Source of the DNA: Aegilops tauschii subsp. strangulata
Lineage: Eukaryota > Streptophyta > Magnoliopsida > Poales > Poaceae
Direction: 5' to 3'
NCBI RefSeq assembly: GCF_002575655.3
Contig: NC_053039.3
Coordinates: forward strand, 243,514,622 to 243,578,621
DNA: 64,000 nucleotides
Made by a program: the position numbers and the translations under genes. The notes below the pieces were generated by a model, which was given only the letters and a program-made list of their open reading frames with translations, did no database searches and was not told where the DNA came from. Shown here piece by piece: positions 11,087 to 21,911 of this stretch. Numbering within the stretch: the stretch's first letter is position 1; each line of letters starts with the position of its first letter.

Positions 11087-14000
11087 TCAACGATGCATCA
11101 ACACTAGATTTAAGGCATGATGGTGCGCACGGCAGTCCTCTGACATCTTCATTGCATCTTTGACTTCAACTAGGAGCTGAGCTGAAGCAAGCCTTTCCGC
11201 TTTAAGTTGAGACTGAAGAAGTCGAACTGATTGAGGCAGCGACTGCACAGAGGTTGTCTCACACCTGCTGGTGAGTAGCTTCAACTCACTGTCTTCATCA
11301 AGACAGGACCTTGGGGTCATCTCGCTGTCCTCAAGATGGTTTGGCTCACTATCTTCCCTAAAGTTCTGCCTGGCGTAAGAGATACGAGTCTGAAATAGAA
11401 ACAAGGAGACACGTAACAGGTTTCACAATTATATAAGCAAATAAATGGATCTATTCTGCATAAGGAACATGTTTTTACAACTATAATTTGAAACTGGTAG
11501 TTGTTGCAAACATCCAATCAGATGTAAACAGCAAAGCAAACAACAGTGGAGGAAATGATGCCTATCCAAATCTATACTAGAACAAAGTTTGAAGGCTTGA
11601 GAAGGATGAACTTACATTACATGTTAACACGGGCTGGACAAAGCCCTTCTCCATGTTGATGGAAGGATAATTCAATAAATTCCCCAAAGAAAATTCTTTA
11701 TAAGCGTTGCCATTATTCTACATTTTGCAAAGAGTAAATATAGATTAAATAATATTGGAAGAAACAGAGGATAATGAAGCTCAGGTGCAGACTGATGATA
11801 CATAATCAAATAGCAATTAATTAAGTACAGCGTTCCAAGGCAAAAGGGAGAGAGGTACTGACAAGAGCAATGCAGAGCCCATTATTGTTTTGAGATCGTA
11901 TGGTCCTTTGAGCAAGGAGATTCATCTGAAATTAGTTTTCATACAAGAGAGAAGGTAAGGCACAAGCAGAAATTTAGGAGTTCAAATTTTGAATTGATAT
12001 CATAGACAGTACCTGACGCTGGGCTCCCAGCAGTTCTAATAGGGGTTTGGCCACTGGAGTAGGGGTAAAGTGTGGTACAGTTGGGCCTGTGTTTTCTGTG
12101 GCTGCTGATCTATCTGATTTAATAGGTATCACTACCTTTTCCAAATACCTAGTTTGTACTCCTTGAGGATCAGCAGTCACCCTCTTCCTTTTGGACATCT
12201 ATTACGAAAGAACAACATTTGACTGAAAAAACATAGTGTGACGACACATGGAATAGGTATAGAAAATGGATAGGTATGGCATATACTCATATATGATGCT
12301 TAAACTAAGCAGATGGTGTAACAAAGTAGAAGTAATGCAAGAGGTCAGATGCAAAATATGTGCGACCAATACAACTTTGCAAAGTTAGAGCAAGCACCTT
12401 GATGGGTGAATAAGATAGGCCATCCTCCACCATGCCAAGTTTGTTAGCCAGTGGATCGTTCTGCAATATTCCTCTCGTGCGCCCATTCTCATATTCATTT
12501 TGATAATGTTGAATATCTGACATGCATGAAAACATAAAAACAAGTGAGATTTTCTTTGTAATGCAGAAGTGATTCTAATCCAATACTGCCTCCCTGTAAA
12601 CCCCTTTGTGCTATCTCTGCAATTCTTTTAAAAGAAGCCATGCATGCTGTAATTTTTTGTGTGCATTAATATAATGTGGCCTACTACTCAAAATATGAGA
12701 GCTCTAGAAGTGATGACACTTCGCAGATGATAGCTTCAACATATAGTAAAGAAGAACAAGTCGACCTGACCTGACAGATTCAAAATATACTAAGGGAGAA
12801 CAACTCGACCTGACTAGTCGACCGCAAGAGAAGAGTATCATCTTAAAGAAGAGCAGAAGAGCAAGCAGATTGAAGATATTACAAGTCTTTCAATACAATG
12901 TCGGTTGGCCACCCATGATGAACCAGAGCGCACAGAGAAATACTATTCTTTCCGGTCTCTCCATATGTGGCTCACATGCATTTCAAAACTAAAGTAGGAA
13001 CATTTAGCTAACCAATTAAACATCTCTCAGTTTTACTAATATTAGCAATAATATCATATATGAATTTGTACAACTAAGCTTGTTTAGCTCGATGGGTGGA
13101 GCAGTGCTATTACGACACGAACCACGTAGGCTGATTGTGGTCATCATAAAATGGGGAAAACATAAGCATGATGAGTACAGTGTTGACCGTGGCAGTGGGA
13201 TGGCAGATCTGAAGCTGCAAACCGTGCAAAGGGTAGTTAGCAACCGATGTTTGCTTTGAAATAACAACTAAGATTTGGTATGGACAAGAAAGTACGGTCA
13301 ACAAGTGACAAAGAAATGCAATTATGCTGTCTCTCTATATGTCGCGACATGCATTTGGAAACTCAAGTGGGACCTTTGGCTAACCAATTAAATGTGTCGG
13401 TTAACTAATATCAGTATCATATCACAATCATATTTGAACAACTAAGCTTTCGAATTCTGAGTGTTGTGTTGTTTAGCTTGAAGGGTGGAGTAATGCTAGT
13501 ACGACAGAAAGCACCTACGCAGATCATAGTAGAGTAGATAAAAGGGGAAAACCCTAAGCATCAAGAGAAAAATCAGGAAAGTGGAACTAGCTGGACCAGT
13601 GGGTGGCGCACATGCTTTTCGAAACGAATATAGGAACATTAGGTGACCAATTAAACGTTCTTTGTTTTAGTGATATGAGCATCATATCAGATTCGTATTT
13701 CAACACGTAAGCTTTGGGTTGAGGTCTTGAGGAGCAGTGCTAGCACGACACAAAGCACCTACGATGATGGTAGTGAATATAAAGGGGGGAAACCATAAGC
13801 TTTACGAGTATAGTGCCCGTGCCATGGCGGATCTGAAGGTGCAAATCGGACAAAGCTACTTCGCAACCAATGTTGCTTTCAACTAGCCACTACGATTTGG
13901 TATGGACAAGAAAAGTACAGTAAACAAATTACGATCTATTTTTCGGGTGAGATCAATAACTTAAGCACATATGGAAGAGTACCACCTGTCTTGCGACGCC

Positions 14001-14223
14001 GTGTAGGCCTATGCTGATACGTTGAGGGTGCTGCGGGTGCGATGGCTGTCGGCGGCGGGGAAGAAGACTTTAGACGGCAGACGGCCGGGTCGGGGGATAT
14101 ATCCTGTTGCCGTGGACGAGGCGGTCGTAGGAGCGGCAACGGCATGGTGAACAACGGCGCCGATGAAGCGAGAGGAGGCGATGAAAGGATCCTGGTCCAG
14201 CGCCGTGGATGAGAGACGTCCAT
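11087..14223 (-). CDS. Six-exon gene inside the large CACTA, unknown 336-residue protein
   Basis: Predicted exons on the minus strand are 14223-13986, 12516-12398, 12198-12013, 11925-11863, 11717-11616 and 11389-11087. Every intron is GT..AG, and the frame remains open across all five junctions to a TGA at 11087. The start is the first ATG after an in-frame TAA about 190 bases upstream; no earlier in-frame ATG exists. The N-terminus (1-79) is Pro/Arg-rich. Residues 120-125 (MSKRKR) suggest a nuclear signal. Residues about 291-320 (leucine-spaced, rich in Q, K and E) look like a short coiled coil. I recognise no family. Position in a CACTA core suggests a TNPA-like accessory protein or a captured host gene. 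Splice sites are unverified. Confidence 0.6.
13000..13935 (+). repeat. Three diverged tandem copies of a ~310-bp unit in intron 1
   Basis: Units near 13000-13315, 13325-13590 and 13605-13935 share the same order of words: 'accaattaaa', 'atcatat', 'aactaagct', a 'gggtggag.agtgctag.acgac' block, 'caaagcacctacg', 'aggggaaa.c.taagc'. The first and third also share 'gcggatctgaag.tgcaaa' and 'gatttggtatggacaag'; the middle one is shorter. They fill much of the 1.47-kb first intron of the six-exon gene. Confidence 0.65.
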
Positions 14224-14309
14224 CTCTTGCAGTGGACGACGGGGTAGGGGTAGCGGCTCCGGCAAGGTGGAGGATGGGGTGGCGGACGGAGGAGGCTGGC
14301 CGCAGTGCG

Positions 14310-14780
14310 GAGGTTGTCGTGCCGCCGACGGTGTATGAATGGGGAAATGGAGGGGAGGGGGGATCTCAAACTTTGGGACGCGCTTCTCTGAAATGGGGGA
14401 AAGTTACGAACTTATCCCCCGTTTAAAATTTCGGATATCGCGTCGGTTGGGGATAGGACGGTAATCTCGCATCTCCCAAATATTTGCCGGTAACTATTTC
14501 GGGCGAGGAGAGGGTGTTTTGCCGCCCACGGTGTATGAACGGGCCTGACAGGTAGGGCGGTTGTGTCACGTCTGATGGAAGTTACACATCTGCCCCTATT
14601 TAAAATATTAGCCTACATCGATTTCGGACGAGGAGAGTTTGTTTTGCCGCCCACCGTGTATGAATGGGGAAATGGAGGAAGAGACACATGTATTTCGGAC
14701 GAGCTTGAATCAAATGTGTTTTGCCGCCCACGTTTGGCGCCCACCATGTCTGAATGGGCTCAGAGGCCATCGTGTCACGT
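14310..14780 (+). repeat. Four-copy repeat upstream of the six-exon gene
   Basis: The phrase TTTTGCCGCCCAC.GTGTATGAA(T/C)GGG occurs near 14318 (as 'gtgccgccgacggtgtatgaa'), 14516, 14642 and, altered, 14716. Each is accompanied by text related to 'tttcggacgaggagag'. It lies just 5' of the minus-strand gene, so it would fall in its promoter region. Confidence 0.6.
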
Positions 14781-14789
14781 CTAATTGAA

Positions 14790-15339
14790 GTTACTAGTCT
14801 ACCCCTATTGACAGCAGTGTAAATCCGGTCAATAAGGATGTCAAGTGTGAGGGGTAGACAGTAATTTCCATCTCGCAAACACTTGCTTCTGGCAGCCCAC
14901 AAATTATAGTGGGTGTTTAGCCGCTTCGTTCAAAACTTGGGAGAATTAGCATTCACGTTTGCCCTGGGACCTGGCAAACTAAATTCAAATCCAATTTGTA
15001 TTCGATTACGAATATATACAGATAATTATACGTTTTGTTATTTATTTCTTCAAAACCACAACAAAGATTTATTCCACCTTTATATATGATTATGATTTAG
15101 AAATGCCATGATCTTCGAATTCAGTAGGTTGGATACACTCTGAGTCAAACAGTTATTTCATCCAATACAATATGCTCACACGAAAAACAGTTCACCTTAT
15201 GTCAATCATACAAGTACTGAGGATTACCTCGCCTAAAAAATTCGGATCATTACAACACATGGACAACATAGGGGGTCTTGCAACATAATCCATTCAGAGA
15301 CATGACACAACATGCAAGTACAATAATCTAATGACAATT
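14790..15339. other. AT-rich spacer, nothing recognised
   Basis: No coding frame, element end or repeat was recognised between the repeat block and the last exon of the second gene-like unit. Confidence 0.5.
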
Positions 15340-15693
15340 TCAACTGGTATCTAAAGAAGAACCGGGATTACCTTGGGCTTCAGATAGCAGAAACAGCAGG
15401 ACCTCCTCCGTCTTCAAATGCAACATTCTTACTTCCTCCAATTCTTGGGTTGCTTGCATAATGCGTGCCGCTAATTCCGTAATTTCCAGCCTCAAGATAA
15501 AGATTACCTCATTCATGGCAGCCACACCATCTCTTTCTGCCTCTAGTAGAGCCTCAAGCACTATAATATCTGTGCTCAGACTGCTCTCCGGCGGTGTTGC
15601 CTCTGAACTGCTACCATCTGGTAACATGGATGGCGCACTGCTTCCACAAATAGATTCTGGGGTTGTACATTGTGTCCTAATGTGAACGGCATC
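15340..15693 (-). CDS. Predicted last exon of a second gene-like unit (coiled-coil protein)
   Basis: After a pyrimidine-rich acceptor (CTTTCAG) the minus strand is open from GAT at 15693 to a stop at 15340, 117 residues. The first third is rich in Ser, Thr and Pro; the rest is strongly heptad-like, from STDIIVLEALLEAERD to LEEVRMLHLKTEEVL, as in a coiled coil. It resembles the last exon of the six-exon gene in layout, including an L..LL.AER phrase, so the two could be old paralogues. Upstream exon candidates at 16493-16380, 17229-17097 and 17783-17338 could not be joined in one open frame: the 16.4-kb piece has an in-frame TAG after CNSS. The unit may be decayed. Confidence 0.35.
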   Translation of the reverse strand, partial: DAVHIRTQCTTPESICGSSAPSMLPDGSSSEATPPESSLSTDIIVLEALLEAERDGVAAMNEVIFILRLEITELAARIMQATQELEEVRMLHLKTEEVLLFLLSEAQGNPGSSLDTS

Positions 15694-16379
15694 CTGAAAG
15701 GTTTCTGCTAGACATCAGTAAGAGATAGTTATCGTATTATCCAGGCAGTAAGCTTACATGGTAAACGACAGACGAATTATTGCCGAGCATGGCAAACTAT
15801 ATTTAAATGGTTCGAAGCAGCATCAGCTGAAAAGAAATTAAAATGGTAAGATGAAACTAGGGATGTAAGTGGCAAATAAACGACACCCGCGAGTCCCATC
15901 TAGTTAGTTTTTGCTACCTCCCTAGTTCATTTTCCTCAAAAAACAAAAACTCTTTTGAACTATCATACCACTAGTGGACTTTAATCAAGATTAAACGGGA
16001 CCCAGTTGACATCCCTAGTTGAAAGGGAGTGTACAACCGCTATATTTAAGTTGCCAAGGCATCGAAGCAGTTGAAATAATCTGAGAAAGCACTTAATAGT
16101 GTGGCCTCATATAAACTACAAAGACAGTCTTGTGATGAAGTTGAGAGGAAAAGTTAAGGACTCAAATGAAATAGGCATGCATTTCTTTACGATAGTACAG
16201 CAGGCACTACTAACATATTGGCCAACTCAGGTATAGCGTAACAACAAATAAGCATTCGAATCAAGCAATACAGCAAAGCAGACAACTGAACTATTTGTAA
16301 TTCGGTAGGATTACACGTTGAGGGCACAAGCCAAGAAAGCAGCCCACTCGCATTACATTTCACATGTACTAAAACACAC

Positions 16380-17783
16380 TGGCTTACCATATGTTGCTGT
16401 GAAGCCTAGCTGCTGTTGCAATGTTCTTTGAAGATATCGTCAGCATCCCGTGGTTGCAAATCTAGTTGTTGTAGTTTATTCTGCACCATCTATTTAGGTA
16501 AAATTAATTTTAATTGCATGCACTGGTCCGAATTGATCATCAATGGTTCATCTAAACTAATGAAAGAAGGGTGTGTGCATACACGACAATATATCTGCTT
16601 CCCTCTATTTTTATGCTTGTTCGAGGTGCCAGCCCCAAAAGAACTAATATTTTGCTTGATGGGGTTGGCAGCTCCATAATTAATAGAAGCATCAAATTAG
16701 TCATGCAACTTGGGAAGATCAAGAACACACAAACAAGTAATGAACAGAGGCTCGGAGCAGTGATGTAATAACTAGCATCAGAAAATGTAGGGTAAAACGA
16801 ACAAAAAGCAGCAGAACCACATGCTAGTTTGCTGATGTGTAATTAAGCATAGAGAACATTAAGCAGTCTGATGGAACCAACAGGTGGCATCAGAACAAAA
16901 CTAAAGCATATTAACTATACATGCACTGGTATGTAATTTAGCACATGTAACATGTTCACTGCCAGAAGTATGGCCCTACAGGTGCAAGCAGAATAACGCG
17001 TCTCATGAAAAACTGAATGATGCCCTGAAGAAATTCAAAGGTGCGGTGCTTATGGTAGGAAAGTGAATGTAGGCGCCGGCCGTTGGATAATAGTACCTGA
17101 TTCTCCGCGGCGTATGGGTATCGTTGTCATACTTGATAGCTAAGGATCGTCGATGGTGCTCGTGTTGCGATTGAGTTTGGGCCGGCTGTCGCCGTCGCTG
17201 AAGCGGCTCCGGTGCTACGGTTGCCGCGCCTGTCGACATACAAGAAAGCTCATCTGTGGTAAGTGAACAGTTGCACGATAAAGTGAAAAACCGAAGGAGT
17301 ACAAATTGAAATAACCTGGTGAGGCTACGGCGTCGGTAAAGCAGGGCCGGTGGAGTTGAATATGGCATCCGTGGAGCGGGTCCGGTGCAGTGGACGAAGG
17401 CTTCGGCGGGAGCGTTGTACAGTGCTTTCGGTGAGGCGGATCTGTTGCGGCAGACGGGGGCTTGTATGAAGGGCCAGCGAAGGGGCGGACGAGGGAGTTG
17501 GTGAAGGGCCTACGCTGTGGTGGACGAGGGCGCCGGTTAAGCAGATCCGGTGCGGTGGACCATGATGGCGGTCAAGGAGATCTGGAGCGGTGGACAAGCC
17601 AGTCGCTGAAGCGGCTCCGGTGAAGTGGTGAGTTGGCAGTTGGGGGTTCCAAGGTGAGGTCCACCGCTGCGGCGGAGGACTAGATTCGGCGGCTTGCCGT
17701 GGTTGGGGGGTCGGGGAGGGGAAGGGGAGGGGCTCTGGGGAAGAATGTTGGGGGCAAAGAGGGGAAAACAATGGAGTTACCAA
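16380..17783 (-). other. Upstream exon candidates of the second gene-like unit
   Basis: 17229-17097 is bounded by CGACAG and GTACTA splice-like sites and reads GAATVAPEPLQRRRQPAQ and on. 17783-17338 is a Pro/Ser/Arg-rich first-exon-like stretch with repeated 'gcggctccggtg' text, comparable with exon 1 of the six-exon gene. 16493-16380 reads MVQNKLQQLDLQPRDADD and then hits a TAG. A complete gene model could not be built. Confidence 0.3.
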
Positions 17784-17883
17784 AGCAGCCCTTTTCCGTT
17801 CATGTGGCAGGGGTAAAACAGGAATATCTCAGGGCTAAACTTTCGGGCGCATGATATTTCGATGTGAGCGGGAAGTTTGAAAG

Positions 17884-18430
17884 CTTTTGGCGCCTAAAAT
17901 TATAAGTATTCTGCTCTCGTACGGCCGACTATGATATCATGGCCGACAATTTGTTTGTTTTGCATGCAAAAAATGTGCAAGTTTTGAAAATCAATGTCTC
18001 CAACTCGAAACTTAGATTGTCCATTCAATTCAAATATGGATCATTGAGCTACTACAAGCAAATACCATCATACGGTCCAATTCAAATGAAATTCCAAATG
18101 TGTTTATCCTAAATATGATGACAAAAGCAAAAATGTATATGTATATGAATAAAGTGGATGATTATAAAGTTTGAACATGCCCGTATGTGTATATCTCTAG
18201 GTTTGATATATGAATTTGAAATCACAAAATCCTGGCTTAAAAAATGTACCTCCGTTTAAATGAATTACAAAAGCTAATGATAGAGTCGAATTCCAAAATT
18301 CCAATCTTAGGTTTGTAATTCTGGTACATCAAGGTATATCACGCATGTTCAAAAGTATTGTTATCTCATAGTACAACCATGAGTGCACAATATCTCAATT
18401 ACGCTAAAGTCCCTCAAATATAGACACCTC
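17884..18430. other. AT-rich spacer, nothing recognised
   Basis: No coding frame or element end was recognised. Confidence 0.5.
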
Positions 18431-18439
18431 ACTCTTTAT

Positions 18440-19600
18440 CTGAAGTCAACCCCCCCCCACCACACACACACACACACACATAGAGAAGTCGTTCTCTCCC
18501 CCAAACACCAACGCACGAGCACATTAACACCCCTCTCTCTTGTAAAGTCCGGACCCCAACATAGGTCTCTATCACTTTGTCTCTCGGGCACGCACACATC
18601 TCTTCCCTCACTCTCTAGGTCTCCCGCCACCTCTCTTACCCAAGCACACGCACTATGTAGAGTGTATATTTCCCATACACACAAAACGTCGCCCCCAAAC
18701 GTCTATCTCCCTAGTCATGTTGTTCTCGCGCACTCACCTCACACACCACCCCCATTGCAAACAAGCACACTTTGTCTCCTTGTGCACCACTCTCCTCTTT
18801 CTACCTCTCCCACATGCGGACCCGCCCCAGCTCCTTCCCTGTATACATATATGTCGTGACTCTTTGCATAGCTCCCTAATGTATAATCGTTCTCGATTTC
18901 GCACATTGTTCTCTACACCATCTATTCTAGATCTCTCATGAAGTCCCTATCACACACACGATGACTCGCTTCCCTTGCGTCTCCGTTCATAGGCCAATTT
19001 CGGACAACATCAACATTGTCTCCCTATCTATACGCCATTTATGGACACAAACGACCCTCTCGCCCCCTCTCTTCCTCTCTCTCTCTCTCTCCGTCGCTAG
19101 CTCTCTCTTTCCCTCGCTCTCACACCCCTCGCCCACACACACACTCGATGTCTCTTCCAAATAGTCTGCTCCCCCCGCCCGCACCCGTGCTATCTCACTA
19201 CTACACATGTCACACCATTCCCCCTTCCCTTATACTAGGTTTACATCATCAGTGGTCTCTCTACTCCAGATACACTCTCTCCCTCTCACACACAAACGCG
19301 TGCACAAACACACACAGACACGCACAAACACCCATTTATCTGGATCCTCATCTCTCCTCATGTCCGCATGTGTATCTCATACACTCACTGTCTAATTATG
19401 TATATGTGTCTCCACGTTACACAACACAAAGCCCCATGTACATATCTCTCTCTATCCTCCACACACATAGACACAAAGAATCTGTTATCATTGCCTCTAT
19501 CTCTAACATATCACACACGCACACTGTCTCTCTCTCTCGCAAACACGCTCAACAAGGGTTTCCCCGTGAATAACTTACCGTCTATTCATCAACAGTCGTG
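18440..19600 (+). repeat. Pyrimidine-rich low-complexity block, (CA)n and (CT)n
   Basis: Over about 1.1 kb the plus strand is dominated by C, T and CA dinucleotides, with pure runs such as (CA)n at 18465-18480 and (CT)n near 19077-19092 and 19527-19540. G is strikingly scarce on this strand. Open frames in it (Ser/Thr/Pro/His-rich) are composition artefacts. Confidence 0.75.
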
Positions 19601-19859
19601 GCAGTACGGCGAACATGAGACGTGAAAAAGAATAAATCTACACGTGCTTAGACCACCTAGTATGACTACTAGGACTAGAGCAAGCCAAAAAGCGCGCCGC
19701 CATCACCCCCTCCTTATCGGCGACGGGAAATCTTTGTTTTACACAGTCGAGAAGTCATTGTGCTAAGGCCCCACGTGCCGAGGCGTTGAATAGAATGTAG
19801 ATGCTAGTTTACGGAAGCAAGTATCGATAATACGTTTGTATCTCCATACTTATATTTCT

Positions 19860-20282
19860 TCTCTTATAAAAAACTGAGTTGGTGATGATGGTACGTGTGC
19901 CATCTTGCAATATAGACCGTCCGATCTATATCTGGCGGATGGAAATTAAACTAAAAGATACCCGCACCCCTCTCCACATTTGCAGACAAGGCCTTCCCTC
20001 GTTCATCCTTATCTCCAACAAACCTCATTGTTGAGCAATTAAGAAAGGAAGCCTCTGGAACAAACTGGCCTAGTGGCCGCTGCCGGCGTCGTCAATCCCC
20101 ATGCCTCCGCTCAGTCCGACCACCAACCACCACCACACCCCACTCCTCTTCACCTTATCTCATATTTCTCGAGATATCATTAGTTTTTACACATGGGATT
20201 ACTCCCGCAAGGGTCAATCACAACAATTGTTTTATAAAAAAATGCATCTTGATGTTCCGTGCAATGCACGGATCTTGCTAGT
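19860..20282 (+). mobile_element. Helitron-like non-autonomous element, first copy
   Basis: The 3' end carries a perfect hairpin CCGTGCA-A-TGCACGG (20257-20271), seven bases, then CTAGT (20278-20282), matching the Helitron 3' signature of a hairpin shortly before CTRR. The body starts 'ctcttataaaaaactgag' followed by 'ttggtgatgatgg'. The left boundary is estimated. Confidence 0.5.
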
Positions 20283-20284
20283 AC

Positions 20285-20618
20285 TCCTACACAAGACTAA
20301 GTTGGTGATGCTGGTGTGTCTGCCATCCGTCGTTTCTGACCATTAGATCTACATCTAACGATTGTGAGGTAAGTTGTTGCCTTTTCTCACCAACATCCCA
20401 CTTGTCTACCAATTTGCAGAAAAACCCATAATTAGTATCTTAAAACCAACCACATCCCTCCCTGACCTCACCAAAACAGCCCAAGGAATATATTCTAATT
20501 GAAACATAATATATCTCTAGTGACATATGTATATCAAAATTAGAGTGTTTTGTACCAAGTTTGTGAATAAGTATTATTCTAATTATGATTCGTTGCAACG
20601 GACATGAACATTGCTAGT
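20285..20618 (+). mobile_element. Helitron-like non-autonomous element, second copy in tandem
   Basis: It repeats the design of the preceding element directly after it: 'aagactaagttggtgatgct', then a block related to 'ccattagatctacatctaac', ending with palindrome CGTTGCAACG (20591-20600) and CTAGT (20614-20618). The order and spacing of shared words indicate one family. Confidence 0.45.
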
Positions 20619-20619
20619 A

Positions 20620-21521
20620 TTTCCAACCATGCATTTTTTCTTAGTATTCCATAGTTTCGAGTTTTCCATCAAGATATTAGTCACTCATGGTTGATATTTA
20701 CTTTCAATCATGTACACATATGCACTATGTAACTAGCCTTGCTTATTGGCTTCCAAAGCTTAACTTTAACTCCTACTTACAATATGTAGAGTATTTAACA
20801 AAAAACTACCACTTTCAACCAGCCCTAGGAAGAATCTATTGTACAAAAAAATAGCAAAAACATACCCAAAATTTCTTAATCCACGCCAAAAACTACCTAG
20901 TACTCCTACCGATTAGGTTCGTTTAAACCCATTTATGACAGGGTTGGCCCACACGTCCATGCTGAGAGGCAGCTTAAACCAACACATTTTGTTTGACCGT
21001 TGACACGAGGGACCCACATCTGACCTTCTATCATGTTATTCCCCCTCAAATCATTATTTTTCCTAAACATTACTTCAAACAATACTGATGCGTGTTCGTC
21101 GGTGGCGCCGGTGATGAGCGAGTTGGCCGCTGCTTCGTCGGACGGGCCGGACGCCATGCTGGCCTCCGCACGGGTTGGTAGGCTGGCCCGAGCGTGACTC
21201 ACGAGTGAGCAAGCCGCCGCGCTGGCCTTCGCTCGAGCCAGATGGCTGGCCTTAGCGCGGCGCTCGCGAGCAAGATGCCGCGCTGCCATGCCAATCTAGC
21301 TAGCAAACCTTGCAGACAAGCAGCTGGACGGAGCTATCTTGGCTAGCTAGTGGCCGCGAGCGCCGGACGGAGCTGGCATACGGGCTGCCACAACATGGGC
21401 TCCGCACCGCCGGCGGTTTTGACCTCGCCTTCTGCCGGCGGCGGTAGCTGCGTCCCATGGCCGAGGATGACTAGGTGGACGGGCCGGAGGTAGGAGGTCA
21501 CTCGAGGATTTTTGTTGGTAA
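20620..21521. other. Spacer, no gene recognised
   Basis: An AT-rich part is followed by a GC-rich part (about 21100-21480). A minus-strand Ala/Arg-rich open frame here has no recognisable features and is not called. Confidence 0.5.
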
Positions 21522-21911
21522 GAGCATGTACAATGGTTGATAAGGTAGTCTTATCTTAAGTCTGCCACGTATGCAAGTGGTAGTAGTTTCTTGGCATTTT
21601 AGTGGTTTCTTGCATTATTAGAGCAAGTACAATAGAGCTGAGTCAGCGGGCTATAAGAAATAAACTAGTATATTTCTGCTTAGTTGGAGGAAAGAGAAGA
21701 GGAGAGAGAAGGTAAGCGGGCTCTTCGTGAAGAGCCAGCTCAAGCACGTGCTCCTAGGCACTTTGTGAGAATGAGAAGTGGGCCACATAATAAAAAAGTA
21801 GTACACTCTTTTGATCTATTATTATACATGTTGGCTATAAGATGGGCTGTAGATGACATGGCACTGGCTTATAGCCAGCAGCTGGCTATACTACTAACCA
21901 TTAGGGGTTTC
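21522..21911 (+). mobile_element. Tourist/Harbinger-like MITE remnants
   Basis: GAGCATGTACAATGGTTGAT at 21522 and GAGCAAGTACAATAGAGCTG at 21621 are related left termini of common grass MITEs. Only a partial right end (CTACTAACCATTA) is left before the copia LTR begins at 21912. This looks like one MITE inside or next to another. Confidence 0.5.

Noticed and set aside
18383..19573. Ser/Thr/His/Pro-rich frames
   Set aside because: Pyrimidine-rich low-complexity block; all three plus frames stay open because stop codons need G or A-rich words that are rare here.
20933..21289. 118-residue minus-strand Ala/Arg-rich frame
   Set aside because: No recognisable features, unusual composition tied to local GC content, no splice or promoter support.
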